Source: Pseudomonadota bacterium (GTDB lineage: Bacteria > Pseudomonadota > Gammaproteobacteria > Burkholderiales > Burkholderiaceae_C). Taken from it: a DNA stretch of 64,000 bases. How positions within the stretch are numbered: the stretch's first letter is position 1; every line of letters starts with the position of its first letter. The notes below the pieces were generated by a model, which saw nothing but the letters and a program-made list of their open reading frames with translations, was not told the DNA's origin and searched no databases. The position numbers were made by a program, and so were the translations under genes. The stretch is taken from NCBI GenBank assembly GCA_021845965.1, contig JAJZUZ010000001.1, positions 182,261-246,260 on the forward strand, given 5' to 3'. Of the stretch, positions 12,933 through 21,928 are shown piece after piece.

Positions 12933-14069
12933 ATGAATCAGAAATCCGCATCCGGCGTCCTGCGCAGTGCGCGACGCATCGTGATCAAGGTTGGCTCCAG
13001 CCTCGTGACCAACGAGGGGCGCGGGCTGGACGAGACCGCCATCGAGGAGTGGAGCCGCCAGATTGCGGCCCTGGTGCGCGACGGGCGCGAAGTCATCATG
13101 GTGTCCAGCGGCGCCATTGCCGAGGGCATGAAGCGCCTGGGCTGGACTCGTCGGCCCAAGGAAATCCACGAGCTGCAGGCCGCTGCCGCCGTCGGCCAGA
13201 TGGGACTGGCGCAAATGTACGAGACGCGGTTGCGCGCCCACGGCCTGGGCAGCGCCCAGGTACTGCTGACGCACGCCGATCTGGCTGACCGCGAGCGTTA
13301 CCTCAATGCCCGTTCCACCCTGCTGACTTTGCTCAAGCTGGGCGTGGTGCCGGTGATCAACGAGAACGACACGGTCGTCAACGACGAAATCAAGTTCGGC
13401 GACAACGACACCCTGGGTGCGCTGGTGGCCAATCTAGTCGAGGCCGACGCGCTCATCATCCTGACCGACCAGAAAGGCCTGTACACCGCCGATCCGCGCA
13501 AGGATCCGGGCGCGCGGTTCGTGCACGAGGCGCAGGCTGGTGATCCGGCGCTGGAGGCCATGGCTGGCGGCGCCGGATCGAGCATCGGCAAGGGCGGCAT
13601 GATCACCAAGATCCTGGCGGCCAAGCGCGCAGCCGGGTCGGGGGCCGCCACCGTCATTGCCTGGGGCCGCGAGCGCGACGCCCTGGTGCGCCTGACGCAG
13701 GGTGAATCCATCGGTACCTTGCTGGTGGCCCAGACCGCCAAGAACCAGGCGCGCAAGCAGTGGATGGCCGATCACCTGCAGCTGCGTGGCGCCGTGGTGG
13801 TGGATGCCGGGGCCGCTCGCAAGCTGCTGGAGGAGGGCAAAAGCCTGCTGCCCATCGGCATGACCGGCGTGGAAGGCGAGTTCTCGCGGGGCGAGGTGAT
13901 CGCCGTGCGCGACGAGCAAGGCAGCGAGATTGCCCGCGGCTTGGCCAACTACGCCAGCGCCGAGGCCCGGCTGTTGTGTCGCAAGCCGTCTTCAGAGTTC
14001 GAAAAACTGCTGGGCTATACGGCGGAGCCGGAGATGGTGCACCGGGACAACCTGGTGCTGACGCGCTGA
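12933..14069 (+). CDS. proB: Glutamate 5-kinase with PUA domain
   Basis: ProB makes glutamate 5-phosphate, the first step of proline synthesis, and is usually feedback-inhibited by proline. The 378-residue protein has an amino-acid kinase domain ([14 protein letters not shown] at the N-terminus, [44 protein letters not shown]). It ends in a C-terminal PUA domain from about residue 280 ([22 protein letters not shown]). It follows obgE by 53 bp, as in many Burkholderiales, and converges with rppH with a 37-bp gap. Confidence 0.97.
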   Translation: MNQKSASGVLRSARRIVIKVGSSLVTNEGRGLDETAIEEWSRQIAALVRDGREVIMVSSGAIAEGMKRLGWTRRPKEIHELQAAAAVGQMGLAQMYETRLRAHGLGSAQVLLTHADLADRERYLNARSTLLTLLKLGVVPVINENDTVVNDEIKFGDNDTLGALVANLVEADALIILTDQKGLYTADPRKDPGARFVHEAQAGDPALEAMAGGAGSSIGKGGMITKILAAKRAAGSGAATVIAWGRERDALVRLTQGESIGTLLVAQTAKNQARKQWMADHLQLRGAVVVDAGAARKLLEEGKSLLPIGMTGVEGEFSRGEVIAVRDEQGSEIARGLANYASAEARLLCRKPSSEFEKLLGYTAEPEMVHRDNLVLTR

Positions 14070-14106
14070 CGGGTCAGCGGGCCGGCCATGGGCCTGGCCG
14101 ACCAGG

Positions 14107-14751
14107 CTACTGTCCCTGCGGCTCGGTGCGGTTGTTCAGCGTCGCAGCGGCCTGTGGGTCGGGCTCGAAAGTCGCACCGGGGGGCAATTCCACACCCTGA
14201 CCAGGCGGTGGCGCATGGTGGATATGCTCCGTCTCGCGCGGCCGGTGTCCCTGGCGCAGGAAGCGGTTGCGGTGGTCGGCGCGCGGCAGGAAGCGCGCCA
14301 GCTCGGTCAGCGCCATCTCGTAGACACCGCGCTTGAATTCCACCACCGCGTCCAGCGGGACCCAATAGTCGTTCCAGCGCCAGGCATCGAACTCGGGGTG
14401 GTCGGTGGCGCGCAGGTTCAGGTGCCAGTCCTGCGCCATCAGCTGCAGCAGGAACCAGATCTGCTTCTGGCCCTTGTAGTGGCCACGCGCTTCCCGTCGG
14501 ATGTAACGGTCCGGCACCTCGTAGCGCAACCAGTCGCGGGTCCGGGCCACGATGCGCACGTGTTCGGGCTGCAGCCCGACCTCCTCGTTGAGTTCGCGGT
14601 ACATGGCCTGTTCCGGGGTTTCACCCCGGTCGATGCCACCCTGCGGGAACTGCCACGAGTGGGTGCGTATCCGTTTACCCCAGAAAACCTGGTTTTTCTG
14701 GTTGAGCAGGATGATGCCGACGTTGGGCCGAAAGCCGTCCCGGTCAAGCAT
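14107..14751 (-). CDS. rppH: RNA 5' pyrophosphohydrolase RppH
   Basis: RppH removes pyrophosphate from 5' ends of mRNA and so starts RNase E-dependent decay. I start it at the ATG giving [18 protein letters not shown], the conserved RppH N-terminus; an upstream in-frame start adds 13 non-conserved residues. The 214-residue product has a full Nudix box (residues 38-60, within [20 protein letters not shown] and LNEEVGL) and the RppH-specific [17 protein letters not shown] and [11 protein letters not shown]. The last 40-50 residues are a low-complexity Pro/Ala-rich tail typical of betaproteobacteria. It diverges from proS. Confidence 0.96.
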   Translation of the reverse strand: MLDRDGFRPNVGIILLNQKNQVFWGKRIRTHSWQFPQGGIDRGETPEQAMYRELNEEVGLQPEHVRIVARTRDWLRYEVPDRYIRREARGHYKGQKQIWFLLQLMAQDWHLNLRATDHPEFDAWRWNDYWVPLDAVVEFKRGVYEMALTELARFLPRADHRNRFLRQGHRPRETEHIHHAPPPGQGVELPPGATFEPDPQAAATLNNRTEPQGQ

Positions 14752-14844
14752 AATCAAACCCCAAATTTTTGAACTGAATCCATTATGCACGGCGCTTGCC
14801 GGCCAGCAAGTGGATCAGACCCCTTCCGTCGAAAAATTCACGCC

Positions 14845-16590
14845 ATGAAAGCTTCCCAATTTCTCGTCTCCACCCTCAAGGAAGCCCCGGCCGACGCCGA
14901 GGTGGTCAGCCACAAGCTCATGATGCGCGCCGGCATGATCAAGAAGCTGGGCGCCGGCATCTACAACTACATGCCCATGGGCCTGCGCGTCATCCGCAAG
15001 GTGGAAGCCATCGTGCGCGAAGAGATGAACCGCGCCGGCGCGGTGGAATTGACCATGCCCGTCGTTCAGCCGGCCGAGCTGTGGGAAGAAACCGGGCGTT
15101 TTGCCAAGATGGGCCCCGAGCTGCTGCGCATCAAGGACCGGCATGACCGCGACTTCGTCATCCAGCCCACCAGCGAGGAAGTGGTGACCGACATCGCGCG
15201 GCAGGAAATCAGGAGCTACAAACAGCTGCCCAAGAACTTCTACCAGATCCAGACCAAGTTCCGCGACGAACGTCGTCCGCGCTTTGGGCTGATGCGCGGG
15301 CGCGAGTTCATCATGAAGGATGCCTATTCCTTCGACCGCGACCAAGCGTCCGCGAAGGCCAGCTACCAGGGCATGGCGCAGGCTTACCGCAGAATCTTCG
15401 ACCGCTTCGGCCTGAGCTATCGCGCCGTGGCCGCCGACAGCGGCGCCATCGGCGGCGACCTGAGCGAGGAGTTCCAGGTCATTGCCGCCACGGGGGAAGA
15501 CGCCATCGTCTACTGCCCGGGTAGCGACTACGCCGCCAACATCGAGAAAGCCGAGGCCCTGCCGCCGCAGCAGCCGCGCCCCTCCGCAAGCCAGGCCGTG
15601 CAGAAGGTGGCCACGCCGGGTAGGAGCACCTGCCCCGAAGTGGCCGAGCTGCTGGGCCTGCCGCTGGCGCGCACGGTCAAGTCCATCGTGCTGGCCACCG
15701 ACGAGATCAACGAGCGCGACGAGGTGGTCAAGAGCCGCGTCTGGCTGCTGCTGCTGCGCGGCGACCACGACATGAACGAGGTCAAGGTGGGCAAGGTCCC
15801 GGGCCTGGACCTGGGGTTCCGTTTTGCGACCGAGGCCGAAATCGTCGCGCACTTCGGCTGCAAGCCGGGCTACCTGGGCCCGGTGGGCCTGAAGCAGCCC
15901 GTGACCATCGTGGCCGACCGCGAGGTGGCGGTGATGGCCGACTGGGTGTGTGGTGCCAATGACTTCGGCTTCCACACCACCGGCGTCAACTGGGGTCGCG
16001 ACCTGCCCGAGCCTGACCTGGTGGCTGACATCCGCAACGTGGTGGCGGGCGACCTGTCGCCGGACGGCAAGGGCGCACTGGCCATCGAACGCGGCATTGA
16101 GGTGGGCCATGTGTTCTACCTTGGTACCAAATACTCCAAGGCCATGAATGCCACCTTTCTGGACGAGAACGGCAAGCCGCAATTCATGGAGATGGGCTGC
16201 TACGGCATTGGCATCACGCGCCTGCCGGCGGCGGCTATCGAGCAGAACCACGATGAGAAGGGCATCATCTGGCCGGACGCTATTGCGCCCTTCACGGTCG
16301 TGATCTGCCCCATCAATCCGGACCGCAGTCCGGAAGTGAAGGCGGCATCCGAGCAGCTTTACGCCGAGCTGCTGGCGGCCGGCGTGGATGTGATCCTCGA
16401 CGACCGTGGCGAGCGCCCGGGGGCGATGTTCGCTGATTGGGAGCTCATCGGCGTGCCGCACCGCCTCACCATCGGCGACCGCACGCTCAAGGAAGGCAAG
16501 GTCGAGTACCAGCACCGTCGCGATCCGGCCGCCACCCAGCTGCCGTTGGCGGACGTGGCGGCGCGGCTCAAGGGCAAGCTGGGGTTGTGA
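14845..16590 (+). CDS. proS: Prolyl-tRNA synthetase (bacterial type, with editing insertion)
   Basis: This class II synthetase charges tRNA-Pro. I start at 14845 ([20 protein letters not shown]), the conserved ProS N-terminus, giving 581 residues; the frame continues upstream into the divergent rppH and is not needed. Motif 1 ([22 protein letters not shown]), motif 2 ([23 protein letters not shown]) and motif 3 ([11 protein letters not shown]) are present. An insertion domain of about 180 residues (roughly 225-405) separates motifs 2 and 3; it is YbaK-like and removes misactivated alanine. The C-terminal anticodon-binding domain follows. A tRNA-Pro gene also lies in the window at 9830. Confidence 0.97.
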   Translation: MKASQFLVSTLKEAPADAEVVSHKLMMRAGMIKKLGAGIYNYMPMGLRVIRKVEAIVREEMNRAGAVELTMPVVQPAELWEETGRFAKMGPELLRIKDRHDRDFVIQPTSEEVVTDIARQEIRSYKQLPKNFYQIQTKFRDERRPRFGLMRGREFIMKDAYSFDRDQASAKASYQGMAQAYRRIFDRFGLSYRAVAADSGAIGGDLSEEFQVIAATGEDAIVYCPGSDYAANIEKAEALPPQQPRPSASQAVQKVATPGRSTCPEVAELLGLPLARTVKSIVLATDEINERDEVVKSRVWLLLLRGDHDMNEVKVGKVPGLDLGFRFATEAEIVAHFGCKPGYLGPVGLKQPVTIVADREVAVMADWVCGANDFGFHTTGVNWGRDLPEPDLVADIRNVVAGDLSPDGKGALAIERGIEVGHVFYLGTKYSKAMNATFLDENGKPQFMEMGCYGIGITRLPAAAIEQNHDEKGIIWPDAIAPFTVVICPINPDRSPEVKAASEQLYAELLAAGVDVILDDRGERPGAMFADWELIGVPHRLTIGDRTLKEGKVEYQHRRDPAATQLPLADVAARLKGKLGL

Positions 16591-16604
16591 CGGAAGGGCG
16601 GTCG

Positions 16605-17282
16605 ATGCCCGCGCGCCGAAGCATCCTTCGCCTGCTGCCCTGGCTGGCTGTTCCCGGTCTGTCCGCCCTTCACCGTCCGGCGTGGGCCGGCGCGCAGATC
16701 GAAGAGCCCCTGGCCGACGCGGTGCGTACGGCGCTCTCAGCGGCCATCGCCAATCAGGCACCACCGGTGCCGGTGTTTCCCGATCTGGAGGCGCGCCTGG
16801 CCTACCTGCGCTGGCTCGGAGCCATGAGCGAGAGGCTCAAGCCGAAGAAGCCGGACTGGCCGGTGCGACGTGATTTTTTGCAGACCGTCTGGTATGAGAG
16901 CCGGCGCGCCGGCCTCGACACCGCGCTGGTGCTGGGGCTGATCCAGGTGGAGAGCAACTTTCGCAAATTTGCCATTTCCAAAGCGGGCGCGCGCGGCTAC
17001 ATGCAGGTCATGCCGTTCTGGGTGCGCCAGATCGGCGATGGTGACGCCAGCAAGCTCTTTCACATGCAGACCAATTTGCGTTTCGGCTGCGTCATCCTGC
17101 GTCATTATCTGGACCGCGAGCGCGGCAATCTCTTCATGGCGCTGGGGCGCTACAACGGTTCACGTGGCAAAGCCAAGTACCCGAACGCGGTGCTCGCGGC
17201 CCGCAGGCAGTGGGAGTACCGCGACGTGCCGCCTGCGCAGACGGCGCCTAGCCCGCCGGCGCGGCCAGACGCGTCACCATGA
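16605..17282 (+). CDS. Secreted lytic transglycosylase (SLT domain)
   Basis: A 225-residue exported murein hydrolase. The start at 16605 has a GGAAGGG ribosome-binding site and follows proS by 14 bp. Residues 1-29 look like a signal peptide (twin-Arg-like MPARRSILRL, then LPWLAVPGLS and cleavage near PAWAGA). The SLT fold shows the catalytic glutamate E116 in GLIQVESNFR, then ARGYMQVMPFWV, NLRFGCVILRHYLDRE and MALGRYNGSRG, the four usual motif blocks. The 3' end overlaps the convergent CorC-like gene by 35 bp (17248-17282). The proS-SLT order recurs in Burkholderiales. Confidence 0.93.
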   Translation: MPARRSILRLLPWLAVPGLSALHRPAWAGAQIEEPLADAVRTALSAAIANQAPPVPVFPDLEARLAYLRWLGAMSERLKPKKPDWPVRRDFLQTVWYESRRAGLDTALVLGLIQVESNFRKFAISKAGARGYMQVMPFWVRQIGDGDASKLFHMQTNLRFGCVILRHYLDRERGNLFMALGRYNGSRGKAKYPNAVLAARRQWEYRDVPPAQTAPSPPARPDASP

Positions 17283-18546
17283 CCTGGTCGATGCGGTAGC
17301 TGTCCACGTCCAGCACCTCGAAGCTGTAGCCTTCCCATTGCACACGGTCGGTGCGGCGCGGCACACGGCGCAGCATGACCATAAGGAAACCCGCTAGCGT
17401 TTCGTAGTCCTCCGGCTGGGGCAGCTGCTCCAGGCCCAGGGCGCGCTGCACGTCGGTCATGGGCGTGATGCCGTCGATGAGCCAGGAGCCTTCTTCGCGC
17501 TGCACGATCAGCTCTTCGTCGCTCGGGGCCACCAGGTCCCCCATCACCGTGCTCATCACGTCATTGAGCGTCACCACGCCCACCACCAGGCTGTACTCGT
17601 TGACGATGACCGCGAAGTCCTCGTGTGCCTGGCGAAACTGCGCCAGCACCTCGGCCAGCGTCAGGCGGTCGGGCACGACCACGGCCTTGTGCAGCAGGGC
17701 CGGATCGTCCAGCTTGACGGGCTGATTCTTCAGGATGCGCTGGAACAGGTCCTTGGCGTCTACATAGCCGACCACGTGGTCGATGTCGCCGTCGCAGACC
17801 GGGTAGGTGGAGAAAGGCTCGGCGGTGATGCGCGCGCGCACGATGGCGTCGCTGTCGTTCTTGTCGAACCAGGCGATACGGTCGCGTGCCGTCATGGCGC
17901 TGCTGACCGTGCGTGTGTCGAGTTCGAAGACATTGGCAATCACTTGCTGCTCGTCGCGCGCCAGCACGCCGGCCTGCGCGCCGGCCTCGGCCAGGGCCAG
18001 GACGTCGTCGGGCGTGACGCGGTCGTCGCGCTGTGAGGACAGGCCCAGCAAACCGAACATGGCGTCCGTGAAACGGCTGTAAAGCCAGACCACGGGCTTG
18101 AAGACCCTCATGCACAGGCGCATGGGGGTGTGCAGCTGCAGGGCCAGGCGCTCAGGTTCGGCCATGGCCAGGCGTTTGGGGAAGAGGTCGGAGAAGACGA
18201 TGAAGAGCGAGGTCATGAGCGCGAAGGACAGCACGAAACCCACGTCGGCGGCGGCGCCAGCCGGCAGCCAGTGCCCCAGCGCCTCGCTGAGCACGGGACT
18301 GAAGGCGCCTTCGCCCACGATGCCGCCGAGAATGGCTACCGCGTTCTGCCCGATCTGCACCACCGAAAAATAGTTGCCCGGCTGTTCCTGCACGCGCAGC
18401 ACCGCCGCCGCACGCGCATTGCCCTCGTCGGCCAGCTGGTGCAGGCGCAGGCGGCGCGAGGCGGCCAGCGACATCTCGGCCATCGAGAAGAAAGCGCTGG
18501 CGCCGATCAGTAGCGCGATGATGAAGAGGCTGTGCGTGAGGCTCAT
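17248..18546 (-). CDS. Hemolysin/CorC-family membrane protein (DUF21-CBS-CorC_HlyC)
   Basis: A 432-residue inner-membrane protein of the CNNM/CorC type, linked in other bacteria to magnesium or cobalt export. The N-terminal DUF21 domain has four hydrophobic segments (SLFIIALLIGASAFFSMAEMS; VVQIGQNAVAILGGIVGEG; FVLSFALMTSLFIVFSDLFPKRLA). A pair of CBS domains follows from about 200 to 330 (DGDIDHVVGYVDAKDLFQRI and VVGVVTLNDVMSTVMGDLV). The C-terminal CorC_HlyC transporter-associated domain contains GSWLIDGITPM and ETLAGFLMVMLRRVP. It shares 35 bp at its 3' end with the convergent transglycosylase gene. Substrate is not predictable. Confidence 0.92.
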   Translation of the reverse strand: MSLTHSLFIIALLIGASAFFSMAEMSLAASRRLRLHQLADEGNARAAAVLRVQEQPGNYFSVVQIGQNAVAILGGIVGEGAFSPVLSEALGHWLPAGAAADVGFVLSFALMTSLFIVFSDLFPKRLAMAEPERLALQLHTPMRLCMRVFKPVVWLYSRFTDAMFGLLGLSSQRDDRVTPDDVLALAEAGAQAGVLARDEQQVIANVFELDTRTVSSAMTARDRIAWFDKNDSDAIVRARITAEPFSTYPVCDGDIDHVVGYVDAKDLFQRILKNQPVKLDDPALLHKAVVVPDRLTLAEVLAQFRQAHEDFAVIVNEYSLVVGVVTLNDVMSTVMGDLVAPSDEELIVQREEGSWLIDGITPMTDVQRALGLEQLPQPEDYETLAGFLMVMLRRVPRRTDRVQWEGYSFEVLDVDSYRIDQVMVTRLAAPAG

Positions 18547-18618
18547 GGACCGCGCATGAGCCTGAGGGGCTGCTGCGCCAGTCTAGTGTAGCGGTGCCTT
18601 GTGTAGCACGTTGACCAC

Positions 18619-19614
18619 CTACTGGAGAAAGCCCACGCGCGACCTGTTGCCGCCGGCGCGCGGCAGGTCGTGGGGCTCCAGCGCGTCACGCCCCCCCAAA
18701 CGTGCGTTGCCGAAGCCGGTCATCAGCGCCCGCCGCATCTCGCGCGGGGCCAGTTCGGCCAGCAGGTCCAGCACTTCATCGGCCGCGTCGGGCGGGAAGC
18801 GCTCGCCCCAGCCATGACCGGCGCGGATGGACTGGTACAGCCGCCGCGCGATGGCGCGTGCCTGTTCGCGCGAGGGTGCCGGCACCTCGAACACGTTCAT
18901 GCGATTGAGGATGGGGTCGGGGATCCCGCGCTCGTCGTTGGCGGTGGTGATCCAGATCACCTGGCTGGCGTCGATGGCGACCTCGGCAAACTCGTCCACG
19001 AAGGCCTGTGCCGTATCGTGTTCCAGCAGGCTGTAGAGCGCGCCCAGCGGGTCGTACTGGGCGTCGCTGCTGGCCTTGTCGATCTCGTCCACCACGATGA
19101 CCGGGTTGGCGTACTGCCCGTCCACCAGTGCCTCGAACACCTTGCCCGGCTTGGCGCCTTTCCATTGCGACGCGGAGCCCGAGAGCAGCCAGCCGGCCGT
19201 CATGGAACTCATGGGAACCAGGTTCATGCCCGTGCCCAGCAGTCCGGCCAGCTGGCGCGCGAAGTGCGTCTTGCCGATCCCCGGTGGCCCCAGCAGCAGC
19301 ATGGGGGTGACCTCCAGCCCGTCGCGGCAGTCCTGGCTCAGCGCGACATGGCGCTTTACGTCGTCCAGCACCTTGGTGAAATTCGGCAGGTCGTCGTACA
19401 GCGAACTCATGTCCGGTACGCCGGCTGGCTTGACCTGGAAGCGCTCGGGCCCGCGCTCCAGCATGCGCTGGTAGGTGCTGCGCAGGCTCTCGTGCTCGCG
19501 TTCCGGCAGCTTGGCCAGTCTGCGTTCGACTTCGTCGGTTTGGAACACGCTGCGCATGCGCGCAATAGGTAGGCGGAAGGGGCTTCCTTGCGGCACCAGT
19601 GAATGCGACTCCAT
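18619..19614 (-). CDS. Lon-like AAA+ ATPase without protease domain
   Basis: A 331-residue AAA+ protein whose ATPase module looks like that of Lon. An N-terminal helical segment (LAKLPEREHESLRSTYQRML) leads into Walker A GPPGIGKT at residues 109-116, Walker B VIVVDEIDKAS near 172, and sensor 1 QVIWITTANDERGIPDPILNRM. The last part, LAPREMRRALMTGFGNARL, matches the Lon small domain. There is no N-terminal Lon substrate domain and no Ser-Lys peptidase domain. It may be an unfoldase or chaperone; the partner is unknown. A GGAG ribosome-binding site and a possible promoter (19651-19679) precede it. The next gene downstream is CorC-like, 72 bp away. Confidence 0.85.
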   Translation of the reverse strand: MESHSLVPQGSPFRLPIARMRSVFQTDEVERRLAKLPEREHESLRSTYQRMLERGPERFQVKPAGVPDMSSLYDDLPNFTKVLDDVKRHVALSQDCRDGLEVTPMLLLGPPGIGKTHFARQLAGLLGTGMNLVPMSSMTAGWLLSGSASQWKGAKPGKVFEALVDGQYANPVIVVDEIDKASSDAQYDPLGALYSLLEHDTAQAFVDEFAEVAIDASQVIWITTANDERGIPDPILNRMNVFEVPAPSREQARAIARRLYQSIRAGHGWGERFPPDAADEVLDLLAELAPREMRRALMTGFGNARLGGRDALEPHDLPRAGGNRSRVGFLQ

Positions 19615-19650
19615 CTTTCACTCCATGCAGAGATTCACTCGCATGAAAAT

Positions 19651-19679
19651 ATTCAAGCACAAGGTGTGCCGGTACTCAA
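19651..19679 (-). promoter_or_regulatory. Candidate promoter of the Lon-like ATPase gene
   Basis: On the minus strand TTGAGT (19679-19674) and TTGAAT (19656-19651) are separated by 17 bp, each with 4/6 consensus matches. The implied start lies about 30 nt before the ATG at 19614. Confidence 0.3.
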
Positions 19680-19742
19680 GATGGTGATGTCCCGAACTGG
19701 GGTGTAAGCGTCGCACTTTTCCGACGCTGGCCCCGGGGCATG

Positions 19743-19776
19743 AAAAAGCCACCGGCAGCGCGTGGCTGGCGGTGGC
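19743..19776 (-). terminator. Rho-independent terminator of grxD
   Basis: Read on the minus strand: GCCACCG-c-CAGC-cacgc-GCTG-c-CGGTGGC (19776-19748), a long stem with one mismatch, followed by TTTTT (19747-19743). It lies 22 bp after the grxD stop. Confidence 0.85.
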
Positions 19777-19798
19777 CGTTCCTGCGGTGATGGCGGTG

Positions 19799-20119
19799 TC
19801 AGGCGGTGCCCAGCACCTTCTGCAGTTCACCGCTTTCGTACATCTCCATCATGATGTCGGAGCCGCCGATGAATTCACCCTTCACGTACAGCTGCGGGAT
19901 GGTCGGCCAGTTGCTGTATTCCTTGATACCCTGGCGGATCGCGTCGTCTTCCAGCACGTTGACGGTCGTCAGCGCCTTGGGGTCCACGCCGCAGGCCTTC
20001 AGGATTTGTATGGCGCGGCCGGAAAAACCGCACATGGGGAAGCTTGCGCTGCCTTTCATGAACAGCAGGACGTCGTTGTTCTTGACCAGATCGGCTATGC
20101 GTTGTTGCGTGTCGCTCAT
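19799..20119 (-). CDS. grxD: Monothiol glutaredoxin Grx4 (GrxD)
   Basis: A 106-residue CGFS-type glutaredoxin that carries and delivers [2Fe-2S] clusters. The start giving MSDTQQRIADLVKNNDVLLF is chosen because it matches the family N-terminus and has an AAGGA site upstream. The active site FPMCGFSGRAIQIL puts the single redox cysteine at residue 30. The glutathione-binding stretch WPTIPQLYVKGEFIGGSDI is intact. A clear terminator follows. It diverges from slyD, 71 bp away. Confidence 0.97.
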   Translation of the reverse strand: MSDTQQRIADLVKNNDVLLFMKGSASFPMCGFSGRAIQILKACGVDPKALTTVNVLEDDAIRQGIKEYSNWPTIPQLYVKGEFIGGSDIMMEMYESGELQKVLGTA

Positions 20120-20190
20120 ATTGGGTATCCTTGAACTCGAATTCCGCAATTATTTCATTTCTGGTCCTGGGCCGCTGAGGAAGTTCCCAC

Positions 20191-20667
20191 ATGAAAATTG
20201 AGAAAAATACCGCCGTCACGATCCGCTACCGCATTACCGATGCGGCGGGCAAGTTGCTGGAGGACGGCAAGGAACCCACCGCCTATCTGCAAGGCGGCTA
20301 TGGCAACACCTTTCCGAAGGTCGAAGAGGCGCTGGAGGGCCGGGACGCCGGCTACCAGACCACGCTGGAGCTGCAGCCGGCGGACGCCTTTGGCGAGCGC
20401 GACGAGAGCCTGGTGCGCACCATCCCCAAGACCCAGTTTCCACCCGGCGTCAAGGTGGGGGGCTACCTGGAAGGCCGCAGTGATGACGGGCACACGCACC
20501 AGTTCCGCGTCGTCAAGATCAAGGGGCCGGAGGTGCTCCTCGACGGTAACCACCCCCTGGCCGGCCAGGCCCTGCGCCTGAGCCTGACTGTTTTGGAGGT
20601 GCGCGCTGCCAGCGCAGAGGAGATCGCCCACGGCCATGTGCACGGGGCCCACGGGCACCACCATTAG
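20191..20667 (+). CDS. slyD: FKBP-type peptidyl-prolyl isomerase SlyD-like
   Basis: A 158-residue cytosolic prolyl isomerase and chaperone. It has the split FKBP fold (MKIEKNTAVTIRYRITDAAG at the N-terminus, LTVLEVRAAS at the C-terminal strand) with an inserted IF chaperone flap (roughly residues 70-130, including PADAFGERDESLVRTIPKTQ). The C-terminus HGHVHGAHGHHH is histidine-rich and could bind nickel or zinc as in E. coli SlyD, although it is much shorter and lacks cysteines. A GAGGAAG ribosome-binding site precedes the ATG. Confidence 0.92.
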   Translation: MKIEKNTAVTIRYRITDAAGKLLEDGKEPTAYLQGGYGNTFPKVEEALEGRDAGYQTTLELQPADAFGERDESLVRTIPKTQFPPGVKVGGYLEGRSDDGHTHQFRVVKIKGPEVLLDGNHPLAGQALRLSLTVLEVRAASAEEIAHGHVHGAHGHHH

Positions 20668-20682
20668 GCGGGTCCCCGGCGC

Positions 20683-20711
20683 TTGATCCGCCCCGTCGGA
20701 CCTCCCATAAT
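20683..20711 (+). promoter_or_regulatory. Candidate sigma70 promoter of alkB
   Basis: TTGATC (20683-20688) and CATAAT (20706-20711, 5/6) lie 17 bp apart, ending 26 bp before the alkB ATG. The gene also has a near-perfect GAGGAGG ribosome-binding site, so it looks set up for its own strong expression rather than read-through from slyD. Confidence 0.5.
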
Positions 20712-20737
20712 GGCCTGCAGACTGAGGAGGCACGCCG

Positions 20738-21928
20738 ATGAGCAAGGTTTTTGTGGCCGATGTCCCACAGCAGGGGCGTGTGACCTATCGTGACCGCAAG
20801 CGTCTCTGGTGGTCGCTTTCGGTGGTCTATCCGCTGCTGCCCTTCGCCGGCATGGCTGCGCACGCCTGGACGGGCGAGCAGATCGCTCTGGGGTTGCCGC
20901 TGCTGATCAGCTACGGCCTGATGCCACTGCTGGACTACCTCATCGGCGAGGACGGGAACAATCCGCCGGAAGCGGTGGTGCCCCAGCTGGAACAGGACCC
21001 CTACTACCGCTGGCTGACCTGGCTCACCGTGCCGCTGCATTTCGTCGCGCTGGTCGCCTGTGCCGGGTGGGTCGGCACCCATGATCTGGCTTGGTGGGCC
21101 GTCCTCATGATGGCGTACATCGCGGGTACCGATTCGGGCCTGGGTCTCAACACCGGGCATGAGCTGGGACACAAGTACACCCGCATCGAGCAATGGCTGG
21201 CGCGCCTGGTGCTGGCGGTGCCAGCGTATGGCCACTTCACGGTGGAGCATGGCCGTGGCCATCACCGCTGGGTCTCCACACCGGAGGATCACGCCAGTGC
21301 CCGCATGGGCGAGAACATCTACCGCTTTGCCTTGCGCGAGCTACCCGGAGGTGTGCGCCGGGCCTGGCAGCTGGAAAAGGAGCGCCTGAAGAAGGAGGGA
21401 CGCGGCGCCTGGAGCGTGCACAACACGATGCTGCAGTCCTACGCCGTGACGGCCGTGCTGCAGCTGGGACTGATCGCGGCCTGGGGCTGGATCATGATCC
21501 CGTTCCTGGCCATCCACAACGTGGTGGCCTGGTGGCAGCTGACCTCGGCCAACTATGTGGAGCACTATGGCCTGTTGCGTCAGCGTCTGCCCAGCGGCCA
21601 ATATGAGGCACCGCAGCCGCACCACTCGTGGAACGCCAATCATGTAGTGACCAACCTGGCGTTGTTCCATCTGCAGCGCCACTCCGATCACCATGCCTAT
21701 CCGTCGCGGCGTTACCAGTCGTTGCGCGATTTCCCCGACCTGCCGCAATTGCCCAGCGGTTACTTCGGCATGTTTACGCTGGCCTATATTCCGCCGCTGT
21801 GGTTCAAGGTGATGGACCCGCGCCTGCTGGCGCTGCCGCATGTGCGCGGTGATCTGAGCAAGGTGAACATGGACCCGCGCAAGCGGCAACAGATCCAGGC
21901 GCGCTACGCACCGGGCGGTACCGCTTAG
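20738..21928 (+). CDS. alkB: AlkB-type alkane 1-monooxygenase (membrane di-iron hydroxylase)
   Basis: A 396-residue integral-membrane non-haem di-iron enzyme that hydroxylates the terminal carbon of medium- or long-chain alkanes. It needs a rubredoxin and a rubredoxin reductase. The histidine boxes are complete: HELGHK (H141, H145), EHGRGHH (H171, H175, H176) followed by TPEDHASARMGENIYRF, and RHSDHH (H315, H318, H319). The AlkB signature NYVEHYGL also matches. About six hydrophobic segments are visible. No rubredoxin, reductase or alkS-type regulator is adjacent; neighbours are slyD and prmC. The 3' end overlaps convergent prmC by 4 bp. Xylene-monooxygenase-type relatives are an alternative, but the HYG motif favours AlkB. 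Confidence 0.9.
   Translation: MSKVFVADVPQQGRVTYRDRKRLWWSLSVVYPLLPFAGMAAHAWTGEQIALGLPLLISYGLMPLLDYLIGEDGNNPPEAVVPQLEQDPYYRWLTWLTVPLHFVALVACAGWVGTHDLAWWAVLMMAYIAGTDSGLGLNTGHELGHKYTRIEQWLARLVLAVPAYGHFTVEHGRGHHRWVSTPEDHASARMGENIYRFALRELPGGVRRAWQLEKERLKKEGRGAWSVHNTMLQSYAVTAVLQLGLIAAWGWIMIPFLAIHNVVAWWQLTSANYVEHYGLLRQRLPSGQYEAPQPHHSWNANHVVTNLALFHLQRHSDHHAYPSRRYQSLRDFPDLPQLPSGYFGMFTLAYIPPLWFKVMDPRLLALPHVRGDLSKVNMDPRKRQQIQARYAPGGTA

Noticed and set aside
14815-16764. A 649-codon minus-strand frame opposite proS
   Set aside because: proS motifs 1-3 prove the plus strand is coding; the reverse frame has shadow composition.
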